A DNA stretch of 64,000 bases from Roseomonas sp. AR75 (GTDB lineage: Bacteria; Pseudomonadota; Alphaproteobacteria; Acetobacterales; Acetobacteraceae), in contig NZ_STGB01000006.1 in the NCBI RefSeq assembly GCF_005222815.1, positions 988,075 to 1,052,074 of the forward strand, read 5' to 3'. The position numbers and the translations under genes were made by a program. Below are positions 40,997 to 49,000 of this stretch, piece after piece (the first letter of the stretch is position 1; every line of letters starts with the position of its first letter). The notes below the pieces were generated by a model, which ran no database searches, had not been told where the DNA came from, and saw only the letters and a program-made list of their open reading frames with translations.

Positions 40997-42199
40997 ATGC
41001 CAATGTTCGCCGGTCTCGACTGGGGCGGCGCCGCGCACGCCGTTTGCGTCGTCGACACCGCCGGTGCAGTGCTCGCCCGTATCGAGGTGCAGCACGACGC
41101 CACCGGTCTCGCCGACCTGCTCGCCCGCTTGGCGCGCATCGCGCCGCCGCCCGAACTGCCGGTCGCCATCGAGCGCCCCTCCGGCCTGATCGTCGACGCC
41201 CTGGTCGAGGCCGGCCATCCGGTGATCCCGATCCATCCCAACGTCGTTAAGGCCTGCCGGCCGCGCTATCGCGCCTCCAGCGGCAAGTCCGACCCCGCCG
41301 ATGCCTTCATGCTCGCTGACATCCTGCGCACCGATGGGCACCGCTTCCGCCCTCTCACGCCGGCCTCCGACGACATCAAGGCGCTGCGTGCCCTGGTGCG
41401 CGGCCGCGACGACCTCGTCGCCCAGCGTGTCGCCCTCGCCAACACGCTGCGCAGCACGCTGGAGAGCTTCTGGCCAGGTGCTGCCATCGTCTTCGCCGAC
41501 ATCGACAGCCCGATCGCGCTGGCCTTCATCCGGCGCTATCCAACCCCGGATAGCGCCGCGCGTCTCGGACCCAAGCGCCTCGCCGGCTTTCTCGCCAGCC
41601 ACGCCTATCCCGGCCGGCGCACCGCCACCGAACTCCTCGACCGCCTCCGTGCCGCGCCCACCGGCCACGCCAGCGAAGCAGAGGCCGACGCCAAGGGCGA
41701 GCTCGTCCGCGCCCTGGCGAGCGCGCTCGACACCATCGTCAACGAGATCGCCCGCCTCTCCACCCGCATCGAACACGACATCGCAGAATTGCCCGACGGG
41801 CAGATCGTCATGTCCTTCCCGCGATCGGGACGCATCTGCGCCGCAGGCATCCTCGCCGAACTTGGCGACGTCCGCGAGCGCTTCCCGACCGAAGCGCAGC
41901 TCGCCGCCGAAGCCGGCGTCTGTCCCGTGACCCACGCTTCCGGCAAGGCACGCGGCGTCACCTTCCGATGGGCATGCAACCAGCGCCTTCGAAAGGCCAT
42001 CACGACCTTCGCCGGCAACTCGCGTCACGCATCCGCCTGGGCCGCCCGTATCTACAACCAAGCCCGCCAGCGCGGATGCCGCCATCAGCACGCCATCCGC
42101 ATTCTCGCCCGCGCCTGGTGCCGTGTCCTCTGGCGTGCCTGGCAAGATCGCACCGCCTACGATCCTGGCCGTCACAACGCCGCCGCACGCCTCGCCTGA
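40997..42199 (+). CDS. IS110-family transposase (DEDD recombinase)
   Basis: 400 residues; GAGGAGG lies 8 bases before ATG 40,997. The N-terminal RuvC-like domain starts MPMFAGLDWGGAAH (first Asp), with VAIERPSG (Glu) and SGKSDPADAFMLAD (two Asp), the DEDD set. The C-terminal Tnp_20 domain has SFPRSGRICAAGILAEL, GVCPVTHASGKARGVTF with the catalytic Ser region, and CNQRLRKAITTFA. It appears intact. Confidence 0.93.
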   Translation: MPMFAGLDWGGAAHAVCVVDTAGAVLARIEVQHDATGLADLLARLARIAPPPELPVAIERPSGLIVDALVEAGHPVIPIHPNVVKACRPRYRASSGKSDPADAFMLADILRTDGHRFRPLTPASDDIKALRALVRGRDDLVAQRVALANTLRSTLESFWPGAAIVFADIDSPIALAFIRRYPTPDSAARLGPKRLAGFLASHAYPGRRTATELLDRLRAAPTGHASEAEADAKGELVRALASALDTIVNEIARLSTRIEHDIAELPDGQIVMSFPRSGRICAAGILAELGDVRERFPTEAQLAAEAGVCPVTHASGKARGVTFRWACNQRLRKAITTFAGNSRHASAWAARIYNQARQRGCRHQHAIRILARAWCRVLWRAWQDRTAYDPGRHNAAARLA

Positions 42200-42390
42200 A
42201 CTCAACCCGGTTCCTTGGTTCGGCCGAAACGCCCGTTCCTTCGTCCCGGCCACATCCCAACGCGCCGCGGCGACGCAGCCCGGGTCAAGGATCGCCGAAG
42301 GCGACCGGCGCAGCCGGCGCGAAGCGTCCTTGAGGCCGGTTGCGACGACGCGGCACGCTTCAACGCACGAGAACGTTGACACAGGGTGTC

Positions 42391-42876
42391 TCATGGCTGG
42401 TGGATGTTCGTCTCGCGGTTCACCGCCAGCAGCTCGCCCCGCTGGTTGGTGTAGCGCGCTTCCGAGATTACCAGGAACAGCCTGCCGTTGCGCGTCTCCC
42501 GTGCCTGGATGTCCAGCAGCGTCCAGGTGACGGTGATCCGGTCGTCCGGGCGGGCGGGCTCGTGGAATTCGTACTCGTTGCCGCCGCGCAGGAAGTCCTT
42601 GCTGGGCAGTGGCAGGTCCCAGGCATGCCCGAAATAGCCGCTGTCGTCGGGGGCGCGTCGGCAGGGCTGGTTCGTCTCGCACAGCAGCGTCGGTGGCGCG
42701 ACGATGCCGCCATGGCGCGACGCCGCCGCGACCTCGGCATCCTGGTACAGCGGATTGTCGTCCTGCATGGCCAGCGCGAAGAGGCGGATGCCCGCCTCCC
42801 CGATCGGATCGGGCGCGGTGTAGGTGGCAACACGCCCGATGCAGGCGCGCAACGCCTCCGGCACTTCCCCGGCCAC
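42391..42876 (-). CDS. MaoC-like acyl dehydratase, N-terminal partner (gene A of pair)
   Basis: 161 residues; GTG at 42,876 is the likely start. The FAS1-type dehydratase N-domain is recognisable: IGEAGIRLFALAMQDDNPLY, APPTLLCETNQ, LRGGNEYEFHEPARPDDRI and ARYTNQRGELLAVNRETNI. The native stop came right after HQ. The IS110 insertion replaced it with Pro and a TGA lying inside the element, so the protein is only one residue longer. It hydrates enoyl-CoA together with gene B. Confidence 0.78.
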   Translation of the reverse strand: MAGEVPEALRACIGRVATYTAPDPIGEAGIRLFALAMQDDNPLYQDAEVAAASRHGGIVAPPTLLCETNQPCRRAPDDSGYFGHAWDLPLPSKDFLRGGNEYEFHEPARPDDRITVTWTLLDIQARETRNGRLFLVISEARYTNQRGELLAVNRETNIHQP

Positions 42877-42893
42877 GTCGCGCGTGGTCCTCG

Positions 42894-43808
42894 TCAGGCC
42901 AGGGTCTGGCGGAAGAAGGCGAGCGTGCGCGTCCAGGCCAGCTCGGCCGCCGCGGCCTCGTAGCGGGGCGTGGAGTTGTTGTGGAAGCCGTGCTGCGTGC
43001 CGGGATATTCGTACATCTCGTAGCGCACATGCGCGGCCTTCAGCGCCGCCTCGAAGCCCGGCCACATGCCGTTGATGCGCGGGTCGTTCGCGGCATAGTG
43101 GATCAGCAGCGCCGCCTTGATGTTCGGTACGGCGGAGGCTGGCGGCGCAGCGCCGTAGAAGGGCACGCCCGCTTGCATGTCGGCGCCAAGCTCCGTCGCC
43201 AGCCAGTTCACCGTGCCGCCGCCCCAGCAGAAGCCGGTGGCGCCCAGCTTGCCGGTGGAGCGCGCATGCGCCTTCAGGAAGCGCGCGCTGTTCAGCATGT
43301 CCGTGCGCAGCTTCGGCTGCTCGAGCCTGGCCTGCATCTCCCGGCCCTCGTCGTCATTACCGGGATAGCCGCCGAGCGGCGCCAGCCCGTCCGGTGCCAG
43401 CGCCAGGAAGCCCTCCACGGCAAGCCGCCGCGCCACGTCCTCGACATAGGGATTGAGGCCGCGGTTCTCGTGGATCACCAGCACGGCGGGGAAAGGGCCG
43501 TTGCCGCTGGGCTGCGCCAGGTAGCCGCGCATCGTGCCGGAGGTGCCCCCGGGCGACGGATAGGTCACGTAGCGCCCGACCATGCGCGGATCGGTGAAGG
43601 AGATGGTCTGCGCCTCGGCGTAGCGCGGCATCAGCGCCTCCGCCATCGCCAGCCCGCCCGCGATTGCCCCGGCGGCCTGCAGGAAGGAGCGTCGGTCGAT
43701 GCGCCCGTGACAGTATTCGTCGTAGAGATCGAAGATGCGCTGGTCGATATCGGCCTGGGTCATGCGGGCCGGATCGAGCGCGGGAAGCTCGGGCAATCCA
43801 TCGGCCAT
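42894..43808 (-). CDS. Dienelactone hydrolase family protein, Tat-exported
   Basis: 304 residues. A twin-arginine signal (IDRRSFLQAAGAIAGGLAMA, residues 38-57) lies after a 37-residue N-terminal extension. The catalytic triad is Cys194 in TGFCWGGGTV, Asp242 in YAANDPRING and His273 or His276 in GTQHGFHNN. This is the exported branch of the family, which hydrolyses lactones or esters of unknown identity. It ends 17 bp before gene A's start and may form one transcript with the dehydratases. Confidence 0.9.
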   Translation of the reverse strand: MADGLPELPALDPARMTQADIDQRIFDLYDEYCHGRIDRRSFLQAAGAIAGGLAMAEALMPRYAEAQTISFTDPRMVGRYVTYPSPGGTSGTMRGYLAQPSGNGPFPAVLVIHENRGLNPYVEDVARRLAVEGFLALAPDGLAPLGGYPGNDDEGREMQARLEQPKLRTDMLNSARFLKAHARSTGKLGATGFCWGGGTVNWLATELGADMQAGVPFYGAAPPASAVPNIKAALLIHYAANDPRINGMWPGFEAALKAAHVRYEMYEYPGTQHGFHNNSTPRYEAAAAELAWTRTLAFFRQTLA

Positions 43809-43878
43809 GGCGTCGTCCTCGTTGCGCGGACCGGCAGCCTAGCTGCGGGCATGGCGGCACGGCAACGGGTGCCGCGCC

Positions 43879-44631
43879 TCAGCCCGCGGGCGGGTCCTCA
43901 TAGGGGATGTGCTCCTCGGCCAGCTTCCACACTTGGCGCGCCGCATGGGTGCGCTGCTCCTCCACCAGATGCCCCGCCAGCCCGCCGGAGCGCGAGACCA
44001 CGGCAATGCCGCGCATGATGGACACGGGCATGCCGATCTCCAGCAGCAGCGCGGCGATCGCGCCTGTGGCATTGATCGTCAGGTGGCGGCCATAGGCTTC
44101 GTCCACCGCCGCGCCGAGCTGGCGCAGCAGCGCGATGTAATCGCCCTTGACCCCGGCCTTCTCCGCCACGCGGAACAGCTTCGGTGGCCGCGGGTCGTCC
44201 GGCTTGTGGAAGGGGTGGCCGAAGCCCGGCATGGGCTTCTTCAGCGTGCGGTGCGCCTGCACGACCTCCCTGCACCAGGCCGCCTTGTCCGGTTGGCCGA
44301 TGCCCTCCGCCAGCAGCTTCGCGCAGCCATCCATGGTGCCGGCGAAGACATCGCCCACCGCCAGCAAGCCCGCGGAGATGCCGATCTGCACCTGGCTCGG
44401 CGCGCTGTCATAGGCGAGGCGCGCGATCAGGGAAGTCGGCGTCCAGCCATGGTCCATCAGCGTCACCAGGCACGCATCCAGCACGCGCGTCTCGGCTTGG
44501 TTCGGCAGCCGGCCGCAGGTGAGCAGGTAGAGCACCTCGGTGAAGCCGTGCTCGCCGATCAACTCCTCCACCAGGTCCTTGCCGCAGACGCGGATCGAGG
44601 TCGCGTCCGACCCGGCAATGTGTGTCTTCAT
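43879..44631 (-). CDS. Citryl-CoA lyase/citrate-synthase-like protein
   Basis: 250 residues, short against citrate synthase (about 430) but the size of the stand-alone lyase domain. LYLLTCGRLPNQAETRVLDA, VGDVFAGTMDGCAKLLAEG and PMPGFGHPFHKPDDPRPPKLF, with the catalytic His, are present. RHLTINATGAIAALLLEIGM gives the second part of the acyl-CoA site. Such proteins cleave or form citryl-CoA-type compounds. In this cluster a C-C cleavage of a 3-hydroxyacyl-CoA is plausible. Confidence 0.8.
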   Translation of the reverse strand: MKTHIAGSDATSIRVCGKDLVEELIGEHGFTEVLYLLTCGRLPNQAETRVLDACLVTLMDHGWTPTSLIARLAYDSAPSQVQIGISAGLLAVGDVFAGTMDGCAKLLAEGIGQPDKAAWCREVVQAHRTLKKPMPGFGHPFHKPDDPRPPKLFRVAEKAGVKGDYIALLRQLGAAVDEAYGRHLTINATGAIAALLLEIGMPVSIMRGIAVVSRSGGLAGHLVEEQRTHAARQVWKLAEEHIPYEDPPAG

Positions 44632-44640
44632 GGTGTCGTG

Positions 44641-44731
44641 CCCTCAAGCGCTGGGCGCGGCCTCCGGCCGCTTGGCTCGCCGCACCTGCGGCGGGCCGCG
44701 TTCGCGGCCTCGGCCTGCTGCGCAGGCCGCC
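44641..44731 (-). repeat. Multi-hairpin intergenic element, copy 2
   Basis: It starts CCCTCAAGCGCTGGGCGCGG, then CTTGGCTCGCCGCACC, GGGCCGCGTTCGCGG, CCTCGGCCTGC and GCAGGCCGCC. It fills the gap between the CoA-ligase stop and the citrate-synthase-like start (minus strand), ending 10 bp before the latter. Similar to the elements at 33,314 and 48,887. Confidence 0.65.
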
Positions 44732-44754
44732 ATCCAGCATCCAGCCTCATATGC

Positions 44755-46074
44755 TCACTCCGCATCGCTGAAATCGAGCAGCTTCGTCTTGTATTCGCTG
44801 CGCCCGATGCTGCCGAAGGGCACCAGCGTCACGCGCGCCGTCGCCACCAGCGTCGTGCGGATCGCCGCCTCGATCGCGGCGGCCAGCCCCTCGGGCGGCG
44901 GCGCATCGCCCGGCCCGACTTCCACCTGCACCGGCAGCGGCGGCTCCTGCCGCACGCCGCGGACTCGCGGCCGGATCAGGATGGCGCCGCTGACCTGCGG
45001 CACGAAGCCCGCGACCACCGCGCGCACGGCGGAGGGAAACACATTCACGCCGCGCACGATCACCAGGTCGTCGGTGCGGCCGATGCAGCGCACCCGCGGC
45101 GTGGTACGACCGCATGCGCAGCGCGAACTCCACCACACCACATGGTCGCGCGAGCGGAAGCGCAGCAGCGGCGCGGCCTCGCGCGTCAGGGCGGTGTAGA
45201 CCAGCTCGCCGGTCGCGCCGTCGGTCTTCTCCACGGGCTCGCCGGTGGCGGGGTCCACCAGCTCCACATGCACATGGTCGTAGCCGCCGAAATGCATGCC
45301 CTGCTGCGCGTCGCATTCGCCCCAGAGCGAGATGGAGACATCGCCGATGCCCATCGCCTCGCAGAGCTTCGCGCCGAAGGCGGCTTCCAGTCGCGCGCGG
45401 ATCTCCGCCTCTCCGCCGCCGGGCTCGCCCGCGACGCAGATGCGCTTCACGCCGAGGCCATCCGCCGCGATGCCGCGCTCCGCGAGCACTTCCGAGAGGT
45501 GCACGGCATAGCTCGGCGTGCAGAGCAGCGCTTCCGGCCGCAGCAGTTGCAGCGCGCGGATCAGCCGCTGCGTGTTCCCCGTGCCCACGGGGATGTGGCA
45601 GACGCCGAGCGAGGCGATGGTGTCGAGCGCCGCACCCGCCACGAAGGGGCCCGCATTGTAGGTGCTGACCGCACGCATGCCGCGCCGCAATCCCGTCGCG
45701 GTGTAGGAGCGGGAGGAGATCTCGATCCAGCTCGCCAGGTCGCGCGCCGTCACGGGCATGTAGCAGGGGTCGCCCGTCGTCCCGCTGGTCGAGTAGATGC
45801 GCGCGAGATCGGCGGGGTCCGCCGCCAGATGCGTTCCGAAGGGCGGCGTCTCCGCCTGGCTTGCGCGGATCTCGTCCTTCTCGGTGAAGGGCAGTCGCGG
45901 CAGGTCGTCCACGCCGCCGCACGCCGCCGCATCGCCGAAGCCGGCCGCGCGCAGCTTGCCCACGTAGAAGGGCGAGCGCTCGAACAGATAGCGCAACTGG
46001 CGCCGCAATGCCGCGTCGTCCAGCCGCCGTTGTTCCGCCGGATCGCGTGTCTCGACTTCGGGCTGGAAGATCAC
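44755..46074 (-). CDS. Phenylacetate-CoA ligase family (AMP-forming) protein
   Basis: 439 residues; GTG at 46,074 lies in a GTGA overlap with the CoA-transferase gene. The adenylation motifs are ARIYSTSGTTGDPCYM (P-loop), LLCTPSYAVHLSEVL, MGIGDVSISLWGECD and GRTDDLVIVRGVNVFPSAV. PaaK-like enzymes activate aryl or other acids to CoA thioesters. It is about the normal length (430-440). It probably starts the pathway of the cluster. Confidence 0.9.
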   Translation of the reverse strand: MIFQPEVETRDPAEQRRLDDAALRRQLRYLFERSPFYVGKLRAAGFGDAAACGGVDDLPRLPFTEKDEIRASQAETPPFGTHLAADPADLARIYSTSGTTGDPCYMPVTARDLASWIEISSRSYTATGLRRGMRAVSTYNAGPFVAGAALDTIASLGVCHIPVGTGNTQRLIRALQLLRPEALLCTPSYAVHLSEVLAERGIAADGLGVKRICVAGEPGGGEAEIRARLEAAFGAKLCEAMGIGDVSISLWGECDAQQGMHFGGYDHVHVELVDPATGEPVEKTDGATGELVYTALTREAAPLLRFRSRDHVVWWSSRCACGRTTPRVRCIGRTDDLVIVRGVNVFPSAVRAVVAGFVPQVSGAILIRPRVRGVRQEPPLPVQVEVGPGDAPPPEGLAAAIEAAIRTTLVATARVTLVPFGSIGRSEYKTKLLDFSDAE

Positions 46075-47216
46075 CGCACGCCCCACTCCCGCAGCACCTC
46101 ATCGGTATGCTCGCCCAGGGCGGGCGGGCTGCGCAACGCATCCTCGCGCGCCACCGCCTTCCAGGGCAGGCCGGCGGTGGGGATGCGCTGGCCGGCATAG
46201 GTCACTTCCGGCAGCATGCCCCGCTGCGCAAGCTGCTCCAGCGCCATCACCTCCGGCAGGGTGTTGATCGGTTCCGCGGGAATGCCGACCGCGTCGAACA
46301 CCGCCAGCCATTCCGCCGCCGGCTTCGTCATCAGGATCGCCTCGATCGCCGGCAGCATCGTCGCGCGGTTGGTGTTGCGCGATGGCGGGTCGGCGTAGCG
46401 CGGATCGGCGCCGAGCGCCGCGAACGCCGGCAGCGCGACGAAGCTCGCCCAGGTCTTCTCGTTCGTGACGGCGATCACGATCTCCCGGTCGGCGCAGCGC
46501 AGGCTCTCGTAAGGCGCCATCAAAGGATGCGCGTTGCCCCAGCGGCGCGGCGCCTTGCCGCTCATCCCCCAGCCAGCAATCGACTGGCCCATCAGCGCCA
46601 CCAGTCCATCCAGCATCGAAATGTCGAGATAGCGCCCCTCTCCGGTTCGGCCGCGCTCCATCAGCGCGCCCATCACGGCGATGGCGGCGGAGAGGCCGCC
46701 CATCGTGTCCGCCACCGGCGCCGCGGCCTTCACTGGCCGGCCCTCAGCCTCGCCGGTCTGCGCCATCAGCCCGCCGACCGCCTGCACCATCAGGTCCACC
46801 GCCGGCCGCTTCGCCATCGGCCCGTCCTGGCCATAGCCGCTGATCGAGCAGTAGATCACGTCCGGCCGCACGGCGCGCACCGCATCGTAATCCACGCCAA
46901 ACCGCTTCACCGTGCCGGGCCGGAAGTTCTCCACGAAGACGTCGCAGCTGCGCGCCAGTGCCAGGCAGGTCTCGCGGCCTTCCGGCTTGCGCAGATCCAA
47001 CGCAACGGAGCGCTTGTTGCGGTTGTAGCCGATCAGCGTCGGGCCGGCATCGCCGACGAAGGGCGGGCCCCAGAAGCGCGTCTCGTCGCCGCGCCCGGGC
47101 TCCTCGATCTTGACCACATCGGCGCCGAGATCGCCCAGCACCATCGTGCAGAGCGGCCCGGCCAGCGCGCGCGTGGTGTCCAGCACGCGGATGCCGGCGA
47201 GAGGCCCCTGGCTCAC
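46071..47216 (-). CDS. CaiB/BaiF family CoA transferase (class III)
   Basis: 381 residues from GTG in a GTGA overlap. Conserved segments are LAGIRVLDTTRALAGPLCT, MVLGDLGADVVKIEEPGRGD, the catalytic Asp region YNRNKRSVALDLRKPEGR, and VFVENFRPGTVKRFGVDY. It transfers CoA between organic acids. Coupled between the DUF35 gene and the CoA ligase gene, so it acts on the same acid. Confidence 0.92.
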   Translation of the reverse strand: MSQGPLAGIRVLDTTRALAGPLCTMVLGDLGADVVKIEEPGRGDETRFWGPPFVGDAGPTLIGYNRNKRSVALDLRKPEGRETCLALARSCDVFVENFRPGTVKRFGVDYDAVRAVRPDVIYCSISGYGQDGPMAKRPAVDLMVQAVGGLMAQTGEAEGRPVKAAAPVADTMGGLSAAIAVMGALMERGRTGEGRYLDISMLDGLVALMGQSIAGWGMSGKAPRRWGNAHPLMAPYESLRCADREIVIAVTNEKTWASFVALPAFAALGADPRYADPPSRNTNRATMLPAIEAILMTKPAAEWLAVFDAVGIPAEPINTLPEVMALEQLAQRGMLPEVTYAGQRIPTAGLPWKAVAREDALRSPPALGEHTDEVLREWGVR

Positions 47217-47665
47217 GCCCCCTCCGGCCGGAACACCGGCATCAGGTTGCCGAGTTCGAGCGGGCGAAAGTCCACCGCGACCTTCGTGCCGATGCCGACC
47301 GGTGCGTCCACGAAGCGCGTGAACAGATGCACGCCCTCCTCCAGCTTCACCAGCCCGACGACATAGGGCGTGGCGCCGGCGAAGGCCGCGCTCGGCGCGC
47401 GATGCACCTCGCTGAAGGAATACACCTCGCCGCGCCCGCTCGCGCGCTTCCATTCCAGCGCATCCGAACCGCATTCCGTGCAGACGATGCGCTTCGGGTG
47501 GAAGTGGCGATCGCAGGCGGGGCAGTTCTTCAGCAGCAGTTCGTGCCGCGCCACGCCTTGCCAATAGCCGGTCGTCTCCGGCGAGGGCTGGTACAGTCCG
47601 ATGAACCAGTCGCCCGCCTTCAGCTCCAACCCGCGAGACCAGTCCGTGACCGGCGCCTCGCTCAT
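47213..47665 (-). CDS. DUF35 OB-fold/zinc-ribbon protein
   Basis: 150 residues. The rubredoxin-like zinc ribbon is NCPACDRHFHPKRIVCTECGS (four Cys), preceded by helices and followed by an OB-fold: RGEVYSFSEVHRAP, PYVVGLVKLEEGVHLFTRFV. Such proteins partner thiolase-like enzymes and supply part of the acyl-CoA site. It overlaps the thiolase-like gene by ATGA, which supports a complex. Confidence 0.9.
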   Translation of the reverse strand: MSEAPVTDWSRGLELKAGDWFIGLYQPSPETTGYWQGVARHELLLKNCPACDRHFHPKRIVCTECGSDALEWKRASGRGEVYSFSEVHRAPSAAFAGATPYVVGLVKLEEGVHLFTRFVDAPVGIGTKVAVDFRPLELGNLMPVFRPEGA

Positions 47666-48879
47666 GTCAGTCTCTCCTTCGTCAGGATCACGACGGAATG
47701 GCAAGCCAGCGGCCCGCCATGCATGTGCACGATGCCCGCGGCCGCGCCCGGTACCGGCTTGCCCTCCGCGCGGCCATGCAGCTGGTCCACCAGTTCCTTC
47801 AGATTGTAGAGCCCCTGCGCCACCTGTCCGAAGGAGAGATAGCCGCCGTTCGTGTTGAAGGGCAGGCCGCCTTCGTAGGCGATGCCGCCATCGGCCACGA
47901 AGCGCCCGCCCTCGCCGCGCGGGCAGAAACCCATCTCCTCCAGCATCATCAGGTTGGCGTAGCTGAAGGGTGCCGAGGTCTCCGCCAGATCCATGTCCTT
48001 CGGCGCCAGGCCGGACATCGCATAGGCCTGCTTCGCCGCAACGCCCGCGCCGGTCTGGATCAGGTCCGGCCCGTCCTCGAAGGGCGCGTAGCCCCAGCCG
48101 CCCATCCGCTCGCCGACCCATTCATGCGTGTTGCACTGGCCGAAGCCGGCGATCCAGGTCTGCTCCGCATGCCGGGCCGTCGCGATATCGGCGCGGGTCA
48201 GCACGACCGCGGTCGCGATGCCGCCGGGATACCACACCGCGCAATCCAGCATGCGCAGCGGCGTCGCGATCATCCGGGAGGCCAGCACGTCCTCCACCGT
48301 GATCGGGCCCTTGTTGCGCATCGCAGCGTGCGGATGGTGCAGCGCCCAGCGCCGGTTCTCCACCGCCACCTGCGCGGCCTGCTCGGGCGTCACGCCGTAT
48401 TCGTGCATGTAGCGGCAGAAGGTCTGCGCGTAGATCGAGGGCGTGGAAGGACCGTAGGGTGCCTCGAACTGCAGGTCGCCTTCCCAGGCGGCGTTGGAGC
48501 CGACCTGGTCCATCCAGATCCCGCTCGCCTCGTTCGTGACGCAGAGCGCGTAGTCGATCACGCCGGCGTTCAGCGCCGTCGCGGCAAGCTGGATGGCGCC
48601 GAGCGAGCCGCCGCCATGCGAGCTGACCTCGCTCGAGAACATCGGCCCGATCTTCAGCTCGTTCAGCAGCGCCTGGTTGTACTGCAGCACCATGTAGGAT
48701 TGCGGCGTGCGTCCGGTGAACAGCGCCCCCACCTGGTCGCGCCGGATCCCGGCCGTTGCCATTGCCTGCCGCGCCGCGACAGCCGCCAGCAGCAGCGGCG
48801 TCTTCGGCTCGGGGTCTGTCTTCCACGCCATCGCCCGGCCCATGCCGACGATGGCGGTCGCGCATCGCATCGGATTCAT
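47662..48879 (-). CDS. Thiolase-like protein lacking the usual nucleophilic Cys
   Basis: 405 residues. The thiolase fold is clear (SSHGGGSLGAIQLAATALNAG, PFNTNGGYLSFGQVAQG, GIVHMHGGPLACHSVVIL). At the first active-site position, where thiolases have Cys in a C-A-S-G context, this protein reads EVSSHGGGSLG. The C-terminal Cys-x-G of thiolase is also not in its normal form. Cys-less thiolase-like proteins with a DUF35 partner include the Ltp2/ChsH2 steroid side-chain aldolase. A retro-aldol C-C cleavage is thus more likely than Claisen chemistry; this is inference. Confidence 0.85.
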   Translation of the reverse strand: MNPMRCATAIVGMGRAMAWKTDPEPKTPLLLAAVAARQAMATAGIRRDQVGALFTGRTPQSYMVLQYNQALLNELKIGPMFSSEVSSHGGGSLGAIQLAATALNAGVIDYALCVTNEASGIWMDQVGSNAAWEGDLQFEAPYGPSTPSIYAQTFCRYMHEYGVTPEQAAQVAVENRRWALHHPHAAMRNKGPITVEDVLASRMIATPLRMLDCAVWYPGGIATAVVLTRADIATARHAEQTWIAGFGQCNTHEWVGERMGGWGYAPFEDGPDLIQTGAGVAAKQAYAMSGLAPKDMDLAETSAPFSYANLMMLEEMGFCPRGEGGRFVADGGIAYEGGLPFNTNGGYLSFGQVAQGLYNLKELVDQLHGRAEGKPVPGAAAGIVHMHGGPLACHSVVILTKERLT

Positions 48880-48886
48880 TCAGGTG

Positions 48887-48973
48887 CCCTCGGACGCCGG
48901 GCGCGGCTTCCGGCCGCCTGGCTTTCGCACCACTCGGCGCGGGCCGCGTTCGCGCCACTCGGCGCGGGCCGCC
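48887..48973 (-). repeat. Multi-hairpin intergenic element, copy 3
   Basis: It starts CCCTCGGACGCCGGGCGCGG, then CCTGGCTTTCGCACC, GGGCCGCGTTCGCG, CACTCGGCGCGGGCCGCC. Within it, CACTCGGCGCGGGCCGC occurs twice. It lies between the TctC stop and the thiolase-like start, 8 bp before the latter. Similar to the elements at 33,314 and 44,641. Confidence 0.6.
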
Positions 48974-49000
48974 TTCTCGCTTCGCTTCCCACAGTACTCC

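Larger units (their letters stand above)
40744..42396 (+). mobile_element. IS110-family insertion element
   Basis: The element is bounded by 5'-CTGGTG repeats at 40,742-40,747 and 42,397-42,402; CT is taken as the recombination core. It contains one transposase gene with 253 bp of 5' and 197 bp of 3' non-coding sequence and no terminal inverted repeats, all as expected for IS110. Joining the flanks rebuilds a continuous reading frame ending in NRETNIHQ and TGA, overlapping the GTG of the next gene. So the boundaries are set to within a few bases. Confidence 0.88.

Noticed and set aside
40739..43030. A 763-codon minus-strand frame through the IS110 element
   Set aside because: It is the antisense of the transposase. 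Only the flanking MaoC genes are real on this strand.
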